Source of the DNA: Actinomadura sp. 7K507
GTDB lineage: Bacteria; Actinomycetota; Actinomycetes; Streptosporangiales; Streptosporangiaceae
DNA length: 32,026 nucleotides
Direction: 5' to 3'
NCBI RefSeq assembly: GCF_004348425.1
Contig: NZ_SMKK01000094.1
Location: 1 to 32,026, forward strand
Shown: one piece after another, positions 23,185 to 32,018 of the stretch
Position numbering within the stretch: the first letter of the stretch is position 1
How the letters are laid out: every line of letters starts with the position of its first letter
Program-made: the position numbers and the translations under genes
Notes under the pieces: model-generated
Seen by the model: the letters and a program-made list of their open reading frames with translations, nothing else
Databases searched by the model: none
What the model was told of the DNA's origin: nothing

Positions 23185-24947
23185 AGGGCCTCGATCTCCG
23201 CCGCGTACCGTTCGGCGATCACCTGCCGCCGCACCTTGTTCGTCGGAGTCAGCTCCGCGCCGCCCGGGGTCCACGGGCCCGGCAGGATCTGGAACTCCTT
23301 GATCTGCTCGACCCGCGACAGCGTCGCGTTCGCCCGCGCGACGCCCGCCTCGACCGCCGTGCGCACTTCGGGCAGCCGCGCGAGCACGGCGGTGTCCTCA
23401 TCGCCGGGCGCGAGGGCCTGCGCGGCGACGGGGTCGAGGACGATCAGCGCGACCACGTAGGGCCGGCGGTCGCCCACCGCGACCACGGATCCGGCGAGCG
23501 GACAGGAGACGAGCACGGCGTTCTCGATGTTGGCCGGCGACATGTTCTTGCCGGAGGAGTTGACGATCAGATCTTTCTTGCGGTCGACGATCGTGACGTA
23601 CCCGTCGGCGTCGACCGTGCCCACGTCACCGGTGCGCAGCCAGCCGTCCGCGTCGACCGCCTCGGCCGTCCGCTCCTTGTCCCCGCGGTAGCCCCGCATC
23701 AGCGTCGGCCCGCGCAGCAGCAGCTCCCCGTCGGCCGCCACCCGCACCTCGACGTCCCGCATCGGCCGGCCGACCGTCCCCGGCCGGATCTCGCCCGGAC
23801 GGTTGATCGCCCCGCCGGCCGACGACTCCGACATCGCCCACCCCTCGCACAGCTCGATGCCGAGCGACTGGAAGAACCGGACGGCGCCCGCGGCGATCGG
23901 GGCGGAACCGGTGATGACCGCGTCCGCCTCGTCCAGGCCGACGCGGGCCCGGAGCCGCCGCAGGACCAGCCGGTCCGCCGCGGCCAACCGGATCGCCAGG
24001 TGGGCCGGGAGCACCCGGCCGGAGGCGCGCCGGTCCGCGGCTGCGCGGCCGACGCCCATGGCCCAGGTGGCGAGACGCCGGCGCACGCCGCTCTGCGCGG
24101 TGATCGCCTGGGTGAGCGCGGTCTGCACCTTGTACCAGAAGGCGGGGACGCCGAGGAAGACGGTCGGCCGGACAGCGGGCAGCACCTGCGCCACGGTCTT
24201 CAGGTCGGCCACCGTGGTGATCGAGGCGCCGGCGGCCATCGCGAGGTAGTGGCTGAAGTACCGGTTGGCCACGTGCGCGTCCGGGAGGTAGGAGACCAGC
24301 CGCCCGCCCCGCGCCCCCGCGCCCAGGTGGGGGAGGTCGAGGCCGCTGCGCAGGCACGCGAGGATCGCGCGGTGCTCGACCTCGACGCCCTTCGGCGGCC
24401 CCGTCGTCCCCGACGTGTAGATCAGGGTGGCCAGGTCCTCGGGGCCCACCGCCCGCCAAGCGGCCTCGAAGTCGAACCCCTCCGGCCGCCGGGCCTCAAG
24501 GTCGGCGAGCGTCAGCGCGCCTTCGGCCTCGCCGCCGACGCAGACGATGTGCTCCACCGCCCCGCCGGCGGCGCCGACCGTCGTCACCCACTGCCGCTCG
24601 GTCACCACGACCCGGTTGCCGGCGTTGCGGAACAGGTGCGCGATCTGCGTCGACGGGCTCGTGTTGTAGACCGAGAACGGCGTGGCGCCGAGATGAAGCA
24701 CCGCCGTGTCCACGAGATGGAACTCTGGCCTGTTGGTGAGCATGAGCGCCACGGTGTCCCCGCGGCGGACGCCGAGCGAGGCGAGGCCGCCGGCGATCCG
24801 CCGCACGCGCTCGGCGTACTCGCGCCAGGTGAGCTCCACGGCGCCGCCCGAATCGCGCAGGGCGATCTGACCGGCCCGCGCCGCGGCCGTGCGCTGGAAA
24901 AGTTCGGCGAGGCTCCGCGCCGACTGCGGTACGTCTCTGGCGTCCAT
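23172..24947 (-). CDS. Long-chain fatty-acid--CoA ligase (AMP-binding, FadD15-like)
   Basis: The product has 591 residues. It contains the AMP-binding signature LIYTSGTTGPPKGVEVEH, the linker motif GWLRTGDVGTVDADGYV, DRKKDLIVNSSGKNMSPANI and the C-terminal lysine region LTPTNKVRRQVIAERY. The enzyme activates fatty acids with ATP to acyl-AMP and then forms acyl-CoA, at the membrane face. The order and the NSSGKNMSP motif are those of FadD15/AAS-C type long-chain synthetases of actinobacteria. The start is ATG 24947; upstream codons read as non-coding. It faces the AraC regulator tail to tail. The broken thiolase, dehydrogenase and CoA transferase genes nearby suggest that a larger lipid-breakdown locus once stood here. 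Confidence 0.94.
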   Translation of the reverse strand: MDARDVPQSARSLAELFQRTAAARAGQIALRDSGGAVELTWREYAERVRRIAGGLASLGVRRGDTVALMLTNRPEFHLVDTAVLHLGATPFSVYNTSPSTQIAHLFRNAGNRVVVTERQWVTTVGAAGGAVEHIVCVGGEAEGALTLADLEARRPEGFDFEAAWRAVGPEDLATLIYTSGTTGPPKGVEVEHRAILACLRSGLDLPHLGAGARGGRLVSYLPDAHVANRYFSHYLAMAAGASITTVADLKTVAQVLPAVRPTVFLGVPAFWYKVQTALTQAITAQSGVRRRLATWAMGVGRAAADRRASGRVLPAHLAIRLAAADRLVLRRLRARVGLDEADAVITGSAPIAAGAVRFFQSLGIELCEGWAMSESSAGGAINRPGEIRPGTVGRPMRDVEVRVAADGELLLRGPTLMRGYRGDKERTAEAVDADGWLRTGDVGTVDADGYVTIVDRKKDLIVNSSGKNMSPANIENAVLVSCPLAGSVVAVGDRRPYVVALIVLDPVAAQALAPGDEDTAVLARLPEVRTAVEAGVARANATLSRVEQIKEFQILPGPWTPGGAELTPTNKVRRQVIAERYAAEIEALYRR

Positions 24948-25144
24948 GGATGACCTGGCTCCTCGTCCCCGGGCTGTCCTGGCTCCCTGCCGGGGCCCGC
25001 CTTCGACCCGCCCGTACGCCCGCCATCGTCGGCCGGCCACCCACGGTCTGCACAGGACCGCCGCGCACCCATCACGGGACCCACACGCTCATTCCGCGCC
25101 CAAGCCTTCACCCGCCGAGCGGTGGCTGGGTCGGCCGCGCTTGG
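24948..25144. other. Intergenic stretch upstream of the acyl-CoA ligase
   Basis: Nothing protein-like was recognised on either strand. The promoter of the acyl-CoA ligase gene must lie here, but no clear -10/-35 pair was picked out. Confidence 0.4.
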
Positions 25145-25261
25145 TCACGGGGTGAGCTTGTCCGATGGGTCGGGGCGGCCGGTCGCGATCAGAACGAGGG
25201 ACGCGAGGGTGATCAGGGCGAGTTCGCCGCCGGCGTTCCAGGCGATTTCCTGTGGCTTCAT
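25145..25261 (-). CDS. Possible small membrane peptide of 38 residues
   Basis: ATG 25261 opens a short frame, MKPQEIAWNAGGELALITLA, then SLVLIATGRPDPSDKLTP, with one hydrophobic segment. No good ribosome-binding site precedes the ATG, and the frame stays open upstream, so it may equally be the 3' end of a lost membrane-protein gene. The surrounding stretch 25262-25363 shows nothing else. The family was not recognised. Confidence 0.25.
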   Translation of the reverse strand: MKPQEIAWNAGGELALITLASLVLIATGRPDPSDKLTP

Positions 25262-25363
25262 GGCTGCTGTGTCGTCGGCCAGCCTGGCGTTATCCGGGCA
25301 TTCCAGAGTGCCCCTCGGAGGTAGCCCCGGTGATGGCCTGCCGGTCGACCTTTGTGACCTTCC

Positions 25364-27349
25364 CTATTCGCGTTCGGAGAGGTCGGTGCCGGCTCGTTCG
25401 AGGACGGGTCGTGCGGTGCGGTCGGCGAGCAGCAGGGCGATCGCTCCGAGCGTGAGAAGGCCTGCGAAGATGCCGGTGCTGTAGGGGTTGAGCAGGCCGG
25501 CCGACCCGATCGTCGCGCCGGCGGCCAGCCCGGCGATCGCGGCGACACCGCCGAGCAGGGCCGACGGCAGGATCATCTCGCGGCGTTGCGCGGCGAGCAG
25601 GACCGTCTGGGGGGTGCCGGCCAGCCTGAGGGCGATGAGGGTGTCCCGCTGATCGAAGATGCGCGCGATCGCGCCAATGATCATCGAGGCGAGCGCGACC
25701 AGCGCCGCGGTCGGGAGCACCAGGAAGCCCATGACGACCCCGTCCCGCAGCAGCCACATGTTCGGCAGTGCCTCGGCCAGGCTCATCTCCGGACCCCAGA
25801 GGCCGTTCTCGATCATCGCGGTACGGGCGCGGTCCTGTTCGGTGTCGGGGCCCTGCGTGTCCAGGGTGAGCGTGGCCCACTTGTCGCCGTCGAGCCAGGA
25901 CGGCGCCGCGGCGGTTTCGACGCCGGCGTGGATGCCCTCGGCTCGTAGCACCGATTCCGCTTCGCGGACGGTGGCGTCCAGGGAGGCGGCGGGTACGACG
26001 GCCTCGGGTCGCTCGGCCCGGGAGGCGTACGCGCCGACGTTGCCGAGCCCTGCCGGGAGGCTGATCGCGACGAACCCGGCGATGAAGCAGGCCAGTGTCA
26101 GGCCCCCGACCGTCCGCCAGGCGCTGCGCGGGCTGTCCGACAGGCGCCTTCCGGCGAGGAAGGTCGCCGGACGGCGGGCGCGCCAGGCCAGCAGCCTGCC
26201 GAGTCCCGCGACGATCCACGGCCCGGTCGATACCAGTCCCCAGCCGAGGATCACCACGGCGGTGAAGCCGACGCTGACGAAGGGGTTGCTGCTGCGCAGC
26301 CAGAACAGCACGACCGCCGCGCCGATGAACACCACGGACCACAGCCGCGCGCGCGCCGGGTCGCGGCGAGCGCGGCGGTAGGTGCCCAGCGGGTCGCGGA
26401 CGGCGACCCGGAGCCCGGTCAGTGCGCCCAACGTCAGCACGCCGACCACCGCGGCCACGGTGACGAGGCTGAGCGGCACCCCTGGCCGCACGTCCGCGGG
26501 AAACCATTCCCCGCCCTTGATGGGCACCCGGGCGATCAATGGCACGAGGACCCGATGCAGGACGGCTCCACACACCGCCCCTATCCCCGCGAACGTCGCC
26601 AGTTCGGCGATGGTCAGCCGGACCACCTGCGAGGTGCGGGCGCCCAGCAGCCGCAGGGTGGCCAGCCGCCGCTGCCGGCGTCCGGCCATCAGCCGGGAGG
26701 CCAGGCCGCCGAGGCTGGCGAGCGGAAGCGCGGTCAGGACGATGACGAGCAGCGCTATGTCCCGGTAGGTGGTCTGGTAGAGATCCGGGGTGGCCGACCA
26801 TCCGTCGATCCTGGTCGGCGTCACCGACGAGACCTGGTTCCACTGATGAGGCGGCCGCCGGTCGCGCATCGAGGGACCGGCCGGGTGCCGGCCGATCACC
26901 GCGACGAGTTCGTCGGGGTGCTCCAGGGTCTCCTGGGGGAGCTCGGCGGTGACCGGGCCGGGGAACCTGTCGGCGAGCCGGTCGGCCGGCAGGTCCGCCA
27001 TCAGCTCGGCCAGTCGGGGGGAGGCCCACACTTCACCCGGCGCCGGGAACCTGCCCATTCCCGGAATGTCGGGCGGGTTCTGCCCCAGGGCGGCCAGGTC
27101 GATGACCGCGAGCGGACGTTCCCCGACATAGTCGGTGAAGCCCGATTGGATCGCGGTGGGCGCGTTCGTCGCCTTTTCGGGGGTCCGCCACGCCGTCCGC
27201 TCCGCCCGGTTGTCCAGGCCCTGCTGCAACCCGAGCAACAGCAGCAGGACCAGCGTGATGACAGCGCCCGCCGCCAGCGGGAGGCCGACCTCAAGACGCG
27301 CGGACCGGCCGCCGCCGCGCAGCAGGCGCAGCCACAGCCCGCGCATCAT
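25364..27349 (-). CDS. ABC transporter permease with two FtsX domains
   Basis: The product has 661 residues. A first helix lies at about residues 22-42 (GLPLAAGAVITLVLLLLLGL), followed by an external domain to about 185. Three helices then form the first FtsX unit, with the cytoplasmic loop GRRQRRLATLRLLGARTSQV. A second unit begins near residue 400 and ends with helices at FLVLPTAALVALASMIIGAI, ILPSALLGGVAAIAGLAAGA and IFAGLLTLGAIALLLADR, with the loop RDTLIALRLAGTPQTVLLAA. The two-unit design is that of BceB/YtrF-like permeases that remove or detect peptide antibiotics. GGAGGTG in the end of the ATPase gene serves as its ribosome-binding site; the genes overlap by ATGA. The substrate is unknown. 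Confidence 0.92.
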   Translation of the reverse strand: MMRGLWLRLLRGGGRSARLEVGLPLAAGAVITLVLLLLLGLQQGLDNRAERTAWRTPEKATNAPTAIQSGFTDYVGERPLAVIDLAALGQNPPDIPGMGRFPAPGEVWASPRLAELMADLPADRLADRFPGPVTAELPQETLEHPDELVAVIGRHPAGPSMRDRRPPHQWNQVSSVTPTRIDGWSATPDLYQTTYRDIALLVIVLTALPLASLGGLASRLMAGRRQRRLATLRLLGARTSQVVRLTIAELATFAGIGAVCGAVLHRVLVPLIARVPIKGGEWFPADVRPGVPLSLVTVAAVVGVLTLGALTGLRVAVRDPLGTYRRARRDPARARLWSVVFIGAAVVLFWLRSSNPFVSVGFTAVVILGWGLVSTGPWIVAGLGRLLAWRARRPATFLAGRRLSDSPRSAWRTVGGLTLACFIAGFVAISLPAGLGNVGAYASRAERPEAVVPAASLDATVREAESVLRAEGIHAGVETAAAPSWLDGDKWATLTLDTQGPDTEQDRARTAMIENGLWGPEMSLAEALPNMWLLRDGVVMGFLVLPTAALVALASMIIGAIARIFDQRDTLIALRLAGTPQTVLLAAQRREMILPSALLGGVAAIAGLAAGATIGSAGLLNPYSTGIFAGLLTLGAIALLLADRTARPVLERAGTDLSERE

Positions 27350-28065
27350 CGCACCTCCTTCGGCTCGGTCAGGGTCCGGCCGTCCACGACCCGGACGATC
27401 CGGTCGCAGCGCTCGGCCACCCGCTCGTCGTGGGTGACCAGGACCAGCGCCGACCGCCGGTCGCGTACGGTCGAGACCAGCAGGGACATGACCTCGTCGC
27501 CGGTGTGCGTGTCCAGCGAGCCCGTCGGCTCGTCGGCGAACACCACCGCGGGGTCGAGGACCAGCGCGCGGGCGATCCCGACGCGCTGCGCCTCGCCGCC
27601 CGACAGCTCGCCCGGGCGCCGCCGCTCCAGACCCTCAAGACCGAGCGTCGGGAACAACTCCCGCGCCCGGGCGACCGCGTCACGACGGCCGACACCGTCC
27701 AGCATCAGCGGCAGCGCCACGTTCTCGGCCGCCGACAGTTCCGGCAGCAGGCCAGGGAACTGGAAGACGAAACCAAAGTCCGACCGCCGCAGATCGGCGC
27801 GCCGGGCGTCGGAGAGTTCATCGACCCGAACGCCGCTGAACAGCACTTCTCCGCCGTCAGGTTTCACCACGCCGGACAGGCAGTACAGCAACGTCGACTT
27901 GCCCGACCCGCTCGGTCCCATGACGGCGACCGACTCACCCCGATCGACCACGAGCGAGGCATGGTGCAACGCGGTGGTGCGCCCGTAGTCCTTGGCCAGG
28001 TCCGCTCCGGACAGCACGGGACGTGGACCGGGCGGAGCGTGGGTGTGCATGGTCTGCGAAGGCAT
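27346..28065 (-). CDS. ABC transporter ATP-binding protein (BceA/MacB-like)
   Basis: The product has 239 residues with Walker A GPSGSGKSTLLY, a Q-loop in FGFVFQFPGLL, signature LSGGEAQRVGIARAL, Walker B VVFADEPTGSLD and the H-loop in LVLVTHDERV. These features match ATPases of FtsX-like exporters. The start is taken as ATG 28065, where a GGTGAT stretch lies upstream; ATG 28050 is an alternative. It is the first gene of the pair, with the permease following in overlap. A divergent histidine kinase gene starts 143 bases away. Confidence 0.94.
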   Translation of the reverse strand: MPSQTMHTHAPPGPRPVLSGADLAKDYGRTTALHHASLVVDRGESVAVMGPSGSGKSTLLYCLSGVVKPDGGEVLFSGVRVDELSDARRADLRRSDFGFVFQFPGLLPELSAAENVALPLMLDGVGRRDAVARARELFPTLGLEGLERRRPGELSGGEAQRVGIARALVLDPAVVFADEPTGSLDTHTGDEVMSLLVSTVRDRRSALVLVTHDERVAERCDRIVRVVDGRTLTEPKEVR

Positions 28066-28208
28066 ATCGCCAGCATCACCGGCCCGCAGTGACCGTGGCA
28101 TCGGCCATTGTCGGTCCGCCGGGTCGGTGGAAAGTCGGAGTTCACCCAGGGCCAAGTACAACTTTCTATCGATGCCCTGGGGCCGCGAGGCGGCTACCGT
28201 GGCGACTC

Positions 28209-29429
28209 ATGAGGCAGCCGATGCCGACCGGCCGGCGCCCTGCGGCGCTCTGGGCGGCGGTTCGGGGACGGCGTCATCGGGTGATCGACGCGCTGGTGGC
28301 GATCGCCCTTGCCGTCAGCACGTCGGCCGGTGACGGCGGGTCCGGCCGTTCCATGGGTGACGTCAGGATCACCTACGTCGACTGGCGGCCCGCGCTGTGG
28401 ATCACGCTGCCGCTGGGGCTGGCGGTGGGCGCCGCGGCGTGGCGGCGCCGACGCCACCCGGCGCTGTTCGTCCTGGCCGCCCTGGCCGGCTGGGCGGTGG
28501 CGGCGGCCTACGTCGCCGTCATGGTCGCGCAGTACACCCTGGCACGGCACATGGCGTCGCAGCGTACGCGATCACAACGCGCGGCAGGGATCGGCACGCT
28601 GGCGGGGGTGGCGCTGGTGGTCGCCATCCCGATCTGGCGGGCGGCCGGAGCCGACGCCGCGGGGCCGGTCAGTGCGGTGATCTGCGGGATCCCCGCACTG
28701 CTTGGGCTCTATGTCGGCGCTCAGAGCGAGCTGATCGCCAGGATGCGCGAACGGGCCGACCGCGCCGAACGCGAGCAGCATGAGCGCGTCCTGCAGGCGC
28801 GCAACGCCGAACGAGCCCAGATCGCCCGGGACATGCACGACGTGGTCACGCACCGGGTGTCGCTGATGGTGCTGCACGCCACCGCGCTGGAGGTGGCGCA
28901 GGACCAGGACGCCACCGCGATCGGCAAGCAGATCGGCGTCATCGGACGCGAGGCACTGGACGAACTACGTTCACTGGTGGAGGTCCTGCGCGCGGACGGC
29001 GACAACGCCGCGCCGCTCGCGCCACAACCCACCCTGGCCGATCTCGGCGACCTGGTCGAGGCGTCCCGCCGCCTCGGCATGCCGGTCACCTTGGAAATGA
29101 TCCACGACTGCGACACCGCGCTGCCCGCGCTCGTCGAGCACGCCGTCTACCGCGTCGTCCAGGAGGCCCTGACCAACGTGCACAAGCATGCCGCCACCGC
29201 ACGGACACACGTCCGCGTCCACCACACCCACGATGCCCTTCACGTGCGTGTGACCAACGGCCGCGCGCCGAGCACCGGCCGCACCGAACTGCCCGCCGGA
29301 GGGCATGGCCTGCTCGGCGTCGCCGAGCGGGTCCGGCTCGTCGGCGGCGAGCTGACCGCACGACCCACGGCCGAGGGCGGATTCGACGTCTCCGCCGAGA
29401 TCCCCCTGGCAAGGCAGCACACCCCATGA
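28209..29429 (+). CDS. Sensor histidine kinase (HisKA_3 type)
   Basis: The product has 406 residues. Membrane helices occur at about 27-40, 62-77, 85-109, 127-143 and 150-170. A charged coiled segment follows (MRERADRAEREQHERVLQAR). The phosphorylation site is ERAQIARDMHDVVTHRVSLM with H210. The ATP-binding domain has the N box in VVQEALTNVHKHAA and the glycine motif GGHGLLGVAERVRLVGGEL. The start ATG 28209 is favoured; ATG 28221 is the alternative. The stop overlaps the regulator start by four bases. The gene diverges from the ABC transporter operon, so it probably controls that transporter. Confidence 0.94.
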   Translation: MRQPMPTGRRPAALWAAVRGRRHRVIDALVAIALAVSTSAGDGGSGRSMGDVRITYVDWRPALWITLPLGLAVGAAAWRRRRHPALFVLAALAGWAVAAAYVAVMVAQYTLARHMASQRTRSQRAAGIGTLAGVALVVAIPIWRAAGADAAGPVSAVICGIPALLGLYVGAQSELIARMRERADRAEREQHERVLQARNAERAQIARDMHDVVTHRVSLMVLHATALEVAQDQDATAIGKQIGVIGREALDELRSLVEVLRADGDNAAPLAPQPTLADLGDLVEASRRLGMPVTLEMIHDCDTALPALVEHAVYRVVQEALTNVHKHAATARTHVRVHHTHDALHVRVTNGRAPSTGRTELPAGGHGLLGVAERVRLVGGELTARPTAEGGFDVSAEIPLARQHTP

Positions 29430-30082
29430 GCGAACCGATCCGGGTGCTGATCGCCGACGACGAGTGGATGGTGCGCTCCATGCTGCGCACCATCATGGAG
29501 TCCACCCCGGACATCACCGTGGTCGGCGAGGCCGGCGACGGCGCCGAAGCGGTGACGATGGCCCAGACCCTGCACCCCGACGTCGTGCTCATGGACATCC
29601 GGATGCCTCGCGCCGACGGCCTGACGGCCACCGAACGCCTCGCGCGATCACCCCACCCACCGAGCGTCGTCGTATTGACCACCTTCGACCTCGACGAATA
29701 CGTACGAACCGCGCTGGCCCACGGAGCGGTCGGCTTCCTGCTCAAGGACGCGACCGCCGCCGACATGATCACCGCGGTCCGCAGTGCGGCACGCGGCGAA
29801 GCGATGCTCTCCCCCAAGGTCACCCGGCGCCTGCTGCAGCACTTCACCAAGGCCGCATCAGGACGAACCCAGGCCGAACACCGCCTCAAGGTCCTGACCA
29901 CAAAAGAACGCGAAGTGCTCATCGCACTGGGCAACGGCCTGTCCAACACCGACATCGCCACCAGCCTGCACATGAGCGAAGCGACCGCCAAAACCCACGT
30001 CAGCCGGATCTTGACCAAACTGTCCCTCACCAACCGGGTCCAAGCCGCCATCCTCGCCCACCAAGCAGGCCTACTCGACTGA
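29426..30082 (+). CDS. NarL/LuxR-family response regulator
   Basis: The product has 218 residues. The receiver domain shows the acidic pair D11-D12, the phosphorylation site D57 in DVVLMDIRMPRADGLTA, VVVLTTFDLDEYV and the lysine in GFLLKDATAAD. The LuxR domain follows: LTTKEREVLIALGNGLSNTD and LHMSEATAKTHVSRILTKLS. It is co-translated with the kinase through an ATGA overlap. The end overlaps the convergent TetR gene by 12 bases, so transcription of the two may interfere. Confidence 0.95.
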   Translation: MSEPIRVLIADDEWMVRSMLRTIMESTPDITVVGEAGDGAEAVTMAQTLHPDVVLMDIRMPRADGLTATERLARSPHPPSVVVLTTFDLDEYVRTALAHGAVGFLLKDATAADMITAVRSAARGEAMLSPKVTRRLLQHFTKAASGRTQAEHRLKVLTTKEREVLIALGNGLSNTDIATSLHMSEATAKTHVSRILTKLSLTNRVQAAILAHQAGLLD

Positions 30083-30706
30083 CACCCCCCGCGAAGCCCC
30101 GGTAGCGAAGGCTCCTCGCACCATCGCTTCCGCGAGGGGGCGGACGGCGGCCTTGTCGAGGGATTCGGCGGGGAGCGCGACAAGGGTGAACAGCGTGCCG
30201 GTGTAGAGGGCGATCAGCGTGCGGATCGCGGTCTCGGGCAGTGCGGTTCGGAATTCGGCGTGCAGCCTCGCCGTGCTGACGAACGCCGTGTCCTCGAGTC
30301 CGGCCAGCGCAGCGGCGAGCGGGGGGCGGCGCCGGGCCTCCAGCAGGAGTTCGAAGGCGGCCATGTACCGGGCGCGCAGTGCCGTCGCCGCGGTCCAGAG
30401 CGAGCCGGTGAGCAGGTCCGCCAGCTCGTCCGGGCCGGCCGCCCGCGGCGTCTCCGCCTCGCCGCCCGGCCCGTCGTCGCGGAGCGCGACGGTCGCCGTT
30501 TCCGCGAGGTGCAGTTCGATGATCCGCTCGGCGGCCGCGATCAGGAGCGCCTCCCGTTTGCGGAAGTAGTTGGTGGCGGTTCCGGCCGGCACGCCGGCGA
30601 GCGTCTCGACGGCGCGGTGGCTCAGGCCGTGCGCCCCCTCCTGCGCCAGGAGCGTGATCGCCGCGTCCGCCAGTGCGCGTCGCCGACGCAGGTTGGCGGG
30701 AGGCAT
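30071..30706 (-). CDS. TetR-family transcriptional regulator
   Basis: The product has 211 residues. The N-terminal DNA-binding domain is clear: RRRRALADAAITLLAQEGAH, then GLSHRAVETLAGVPAGTATN and YFRKREALLIAAAERI. The C-terminal ligand-binding domain is helical and not informative. The ATG at 30706 is chosen; a TATACT at about 30712-30717 lies so close that the transcript may have a very short leader, unless a GTG at 30730 is used. It diverges from an FAD monooxygenase gene, and a perfect palindrome lies between them. It probably represses both itself and the monooxygenase until a ligand binds. Confidence 0.93.
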   Translation of the reverse strand: MPPANLRRRRALADAAITLLAQEGAHGLSHRAVETLAGVPAGTATNYFRKREALLIAAAERIIELHLAETATVALRDDGPGGEAETPRAAGPDELADLLTGSLWTAATALRARYMAAFELLLEARRRPPLAAALAGLEDTAFVSTARLHAEFRTALPETAIRTLIALYTGTLFTLVALPAESLDKAAVRPLAEAMVRGAFATGASRGVSVE

Positions 30707-30734
30707 GGGCCGAGTATAGGTCCACGGCACTAAC

Positions 30735-30750
30735 CACTACCATCGTAGTG
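30735..30750. promoter_or_regulatory. Probable TetR operator between tetR and monooxygenase genes
   Basis: CACTAC (30735-30740) and GTAGTG (30745-30750) form a perfect inverted repeat with a four-base spacer. It lies 29 bases upstream of the TetR start and 54 bases upstream of the monooxygenase start, so one bound repressor could control both. A half-site-like CACTA precedes it at 30729-30733. Confidence 0.6.
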
Positions 30751-30803
30751 AATGGCGGTCGGCGGCACGTCGATCGCGCCTCCGGCGAGTGGTGGGAGAG
30801 ACC

Positions 30804-32018
30804 ATGGAAGATCTGACGGCGACGGTGGTCGGCGGGGGGATCGCGGGGCTGGCATCGGCACTGATGCTCGCCCGCGCGGGCTGGCGGACCACCGTGCTGG
30901 AACGGCAGTCCGGCTCGGCCGAGGTGGGGGCGGGAGTCGCCCTCCCGCGCAACGGCGAGGCCGCTCTGCGCGCCCTCGGGTTCGATGACGGACGCATCGC
31001 GGAGATCGGGTACGAAACCCTCGTCACGGGCTTCCGCGACACCCGCGGCCGCCGGATCCTCCGCATTCCCGACGATCGCGCCGACGTGCGCTGGGGGATG
31101 ACGGCCTGGGGCGTCCAGCGCCGGCGACTTCACGCCGCCCTGCGCCTGGCGGCCGTGGAGGCGGGGGTGAAGCCGGTACTGGAGTCCCAGGTCACGGACG
31201 TGGATCCCGGAACGCCCGGGGGATCGCGCGCCACGGTGACGTGGCGGAGCGGGGAGACCGAACACGGCGCGGAGACCGACCTGGTGGTCGGGGCCGACGG
31301 CATGTGGAGCGCCGTCCGGGAGGCGGTGTTCCCCGGCGTGCGGCCCCGCTACAGCGGGAGCACGAGCTGGCGCGCCATCGTGCCGGACGACGCGCTCGAC
31401 GGGCGGCTCGTAGAGTTCTGGGGGCCGGGCGCGGAGTTCGGAGCAATGCGGGTGAGCGACTCCGAGGTGTACTGGTACGGCTACTTCCGCAGTCCGGAGG
31501 GGACGGTCTTCGCCGACGAGCACGCGGCGGCGCGGGCCAGGTTCTCCGGGTGGGCGCCCGGGATCGTGAACCTCATCGAGGCGACGGACCCGGAGCGGCT
31601 CATGCGCCACGACGTCTACCACCTGCCGGGCGGACTGCCGGACTACGTCCGGGGACGGGTCGTGATGGTCGGTGACGCGGCCCATGCCGCACTGCCCACG
31701 ATGGGGCAGGGCGCGGCCACGGCCCTGGAGGACGGCGTGTGCGTCGGGCGCCTCATCGGCGCACCGGCCGCGCTGGGGCACGACCTGGGACGGGCGATGG
31801 CGGAGTTCGACGCGATCCGGCGCCCCCGCTGCCGGGCCATCGCGAGGCGCGCCGAACACATCGCGCGGTTCGGGGCGGACCTGGGCGGCGGATGGCGCCA
31901 GGTGGTGCGCAACTCCGTACTCCGCCTCGTCCCCGCGCAGCCTTTGGCGCGGGCGGGAGGCCCCCTCATGGGCTGGACGCCCCCGCCGCCTCCCGGCCCG
32001 GCCCCGGCCCGCGTCTAG
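30804..32018 (+). CDS. FAD-dependent monooxygenase (aromatic hydroxylase family)
   Basis: The product has 404 residues. It has the FAD-binding motif VVGGGIAGLASALMLARAG near the N-terminus, ERQSGS at the end of the second strand, the DG motif VVGADGMWSAVRE and the GD motif VVMVGDAAHAALPTMGQGAA. These define the PHBH-type flavin hydroxylases, which use NAD(P)H and O2 to hydroxylate aromatic or polyketide substrates in the cytoplasm. The ATG at 30804 follows GTGGGAGAG; an earlier in-frame GTG at 30789 has weaker support. Proximity to a divergent TetR gene suggests induction by the substrate, as in antibiotic-inactivating or detoxifying relatives, but the substrate cannot be told. Confidence 0.94.
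   Translation: MEDLTATVVGGGIAGLASALMLARAGWRTTVLERQSGSAEVGAGVALPRNGEAALRALGFDDGRIAEIGYETLVTGFRDTRGRRILRIPDDRADVRWGMTAWGVQRRRLHAALRLAAVEAGVKPVLESQVTDVDPGTPGGSRATVTWRSGETEHGAETDLVVGADGMWSAVREAVFPGVRPRYSGSTSWRAIVPDDALDGRLVEFWGPGAEFGAMRVSDSEVYWYGYFRSPEGTVFADEHAAARARFSGWAPGIVNLIEATDPERLMRHDVYHLPGGLPDYVRGRVVMVGDAAHAALPTMGQGAATALEDGVCVGRLIGAPAALGHDLGRAMAEFDAIRRPRCRAIARRAEHIARFGADLGGGWRQVVRNSVLRLVPAQPLARAGGPLMGWTPPPPPGPAPARV

Noticed and set aside
23148..24953. A plus-strand open frame of 601 codons opposite the acyl-CoA ligase
   Set aside because: It is a reverse-strand shadow; the ligase has all AMP-binding motifs in the minus frame.
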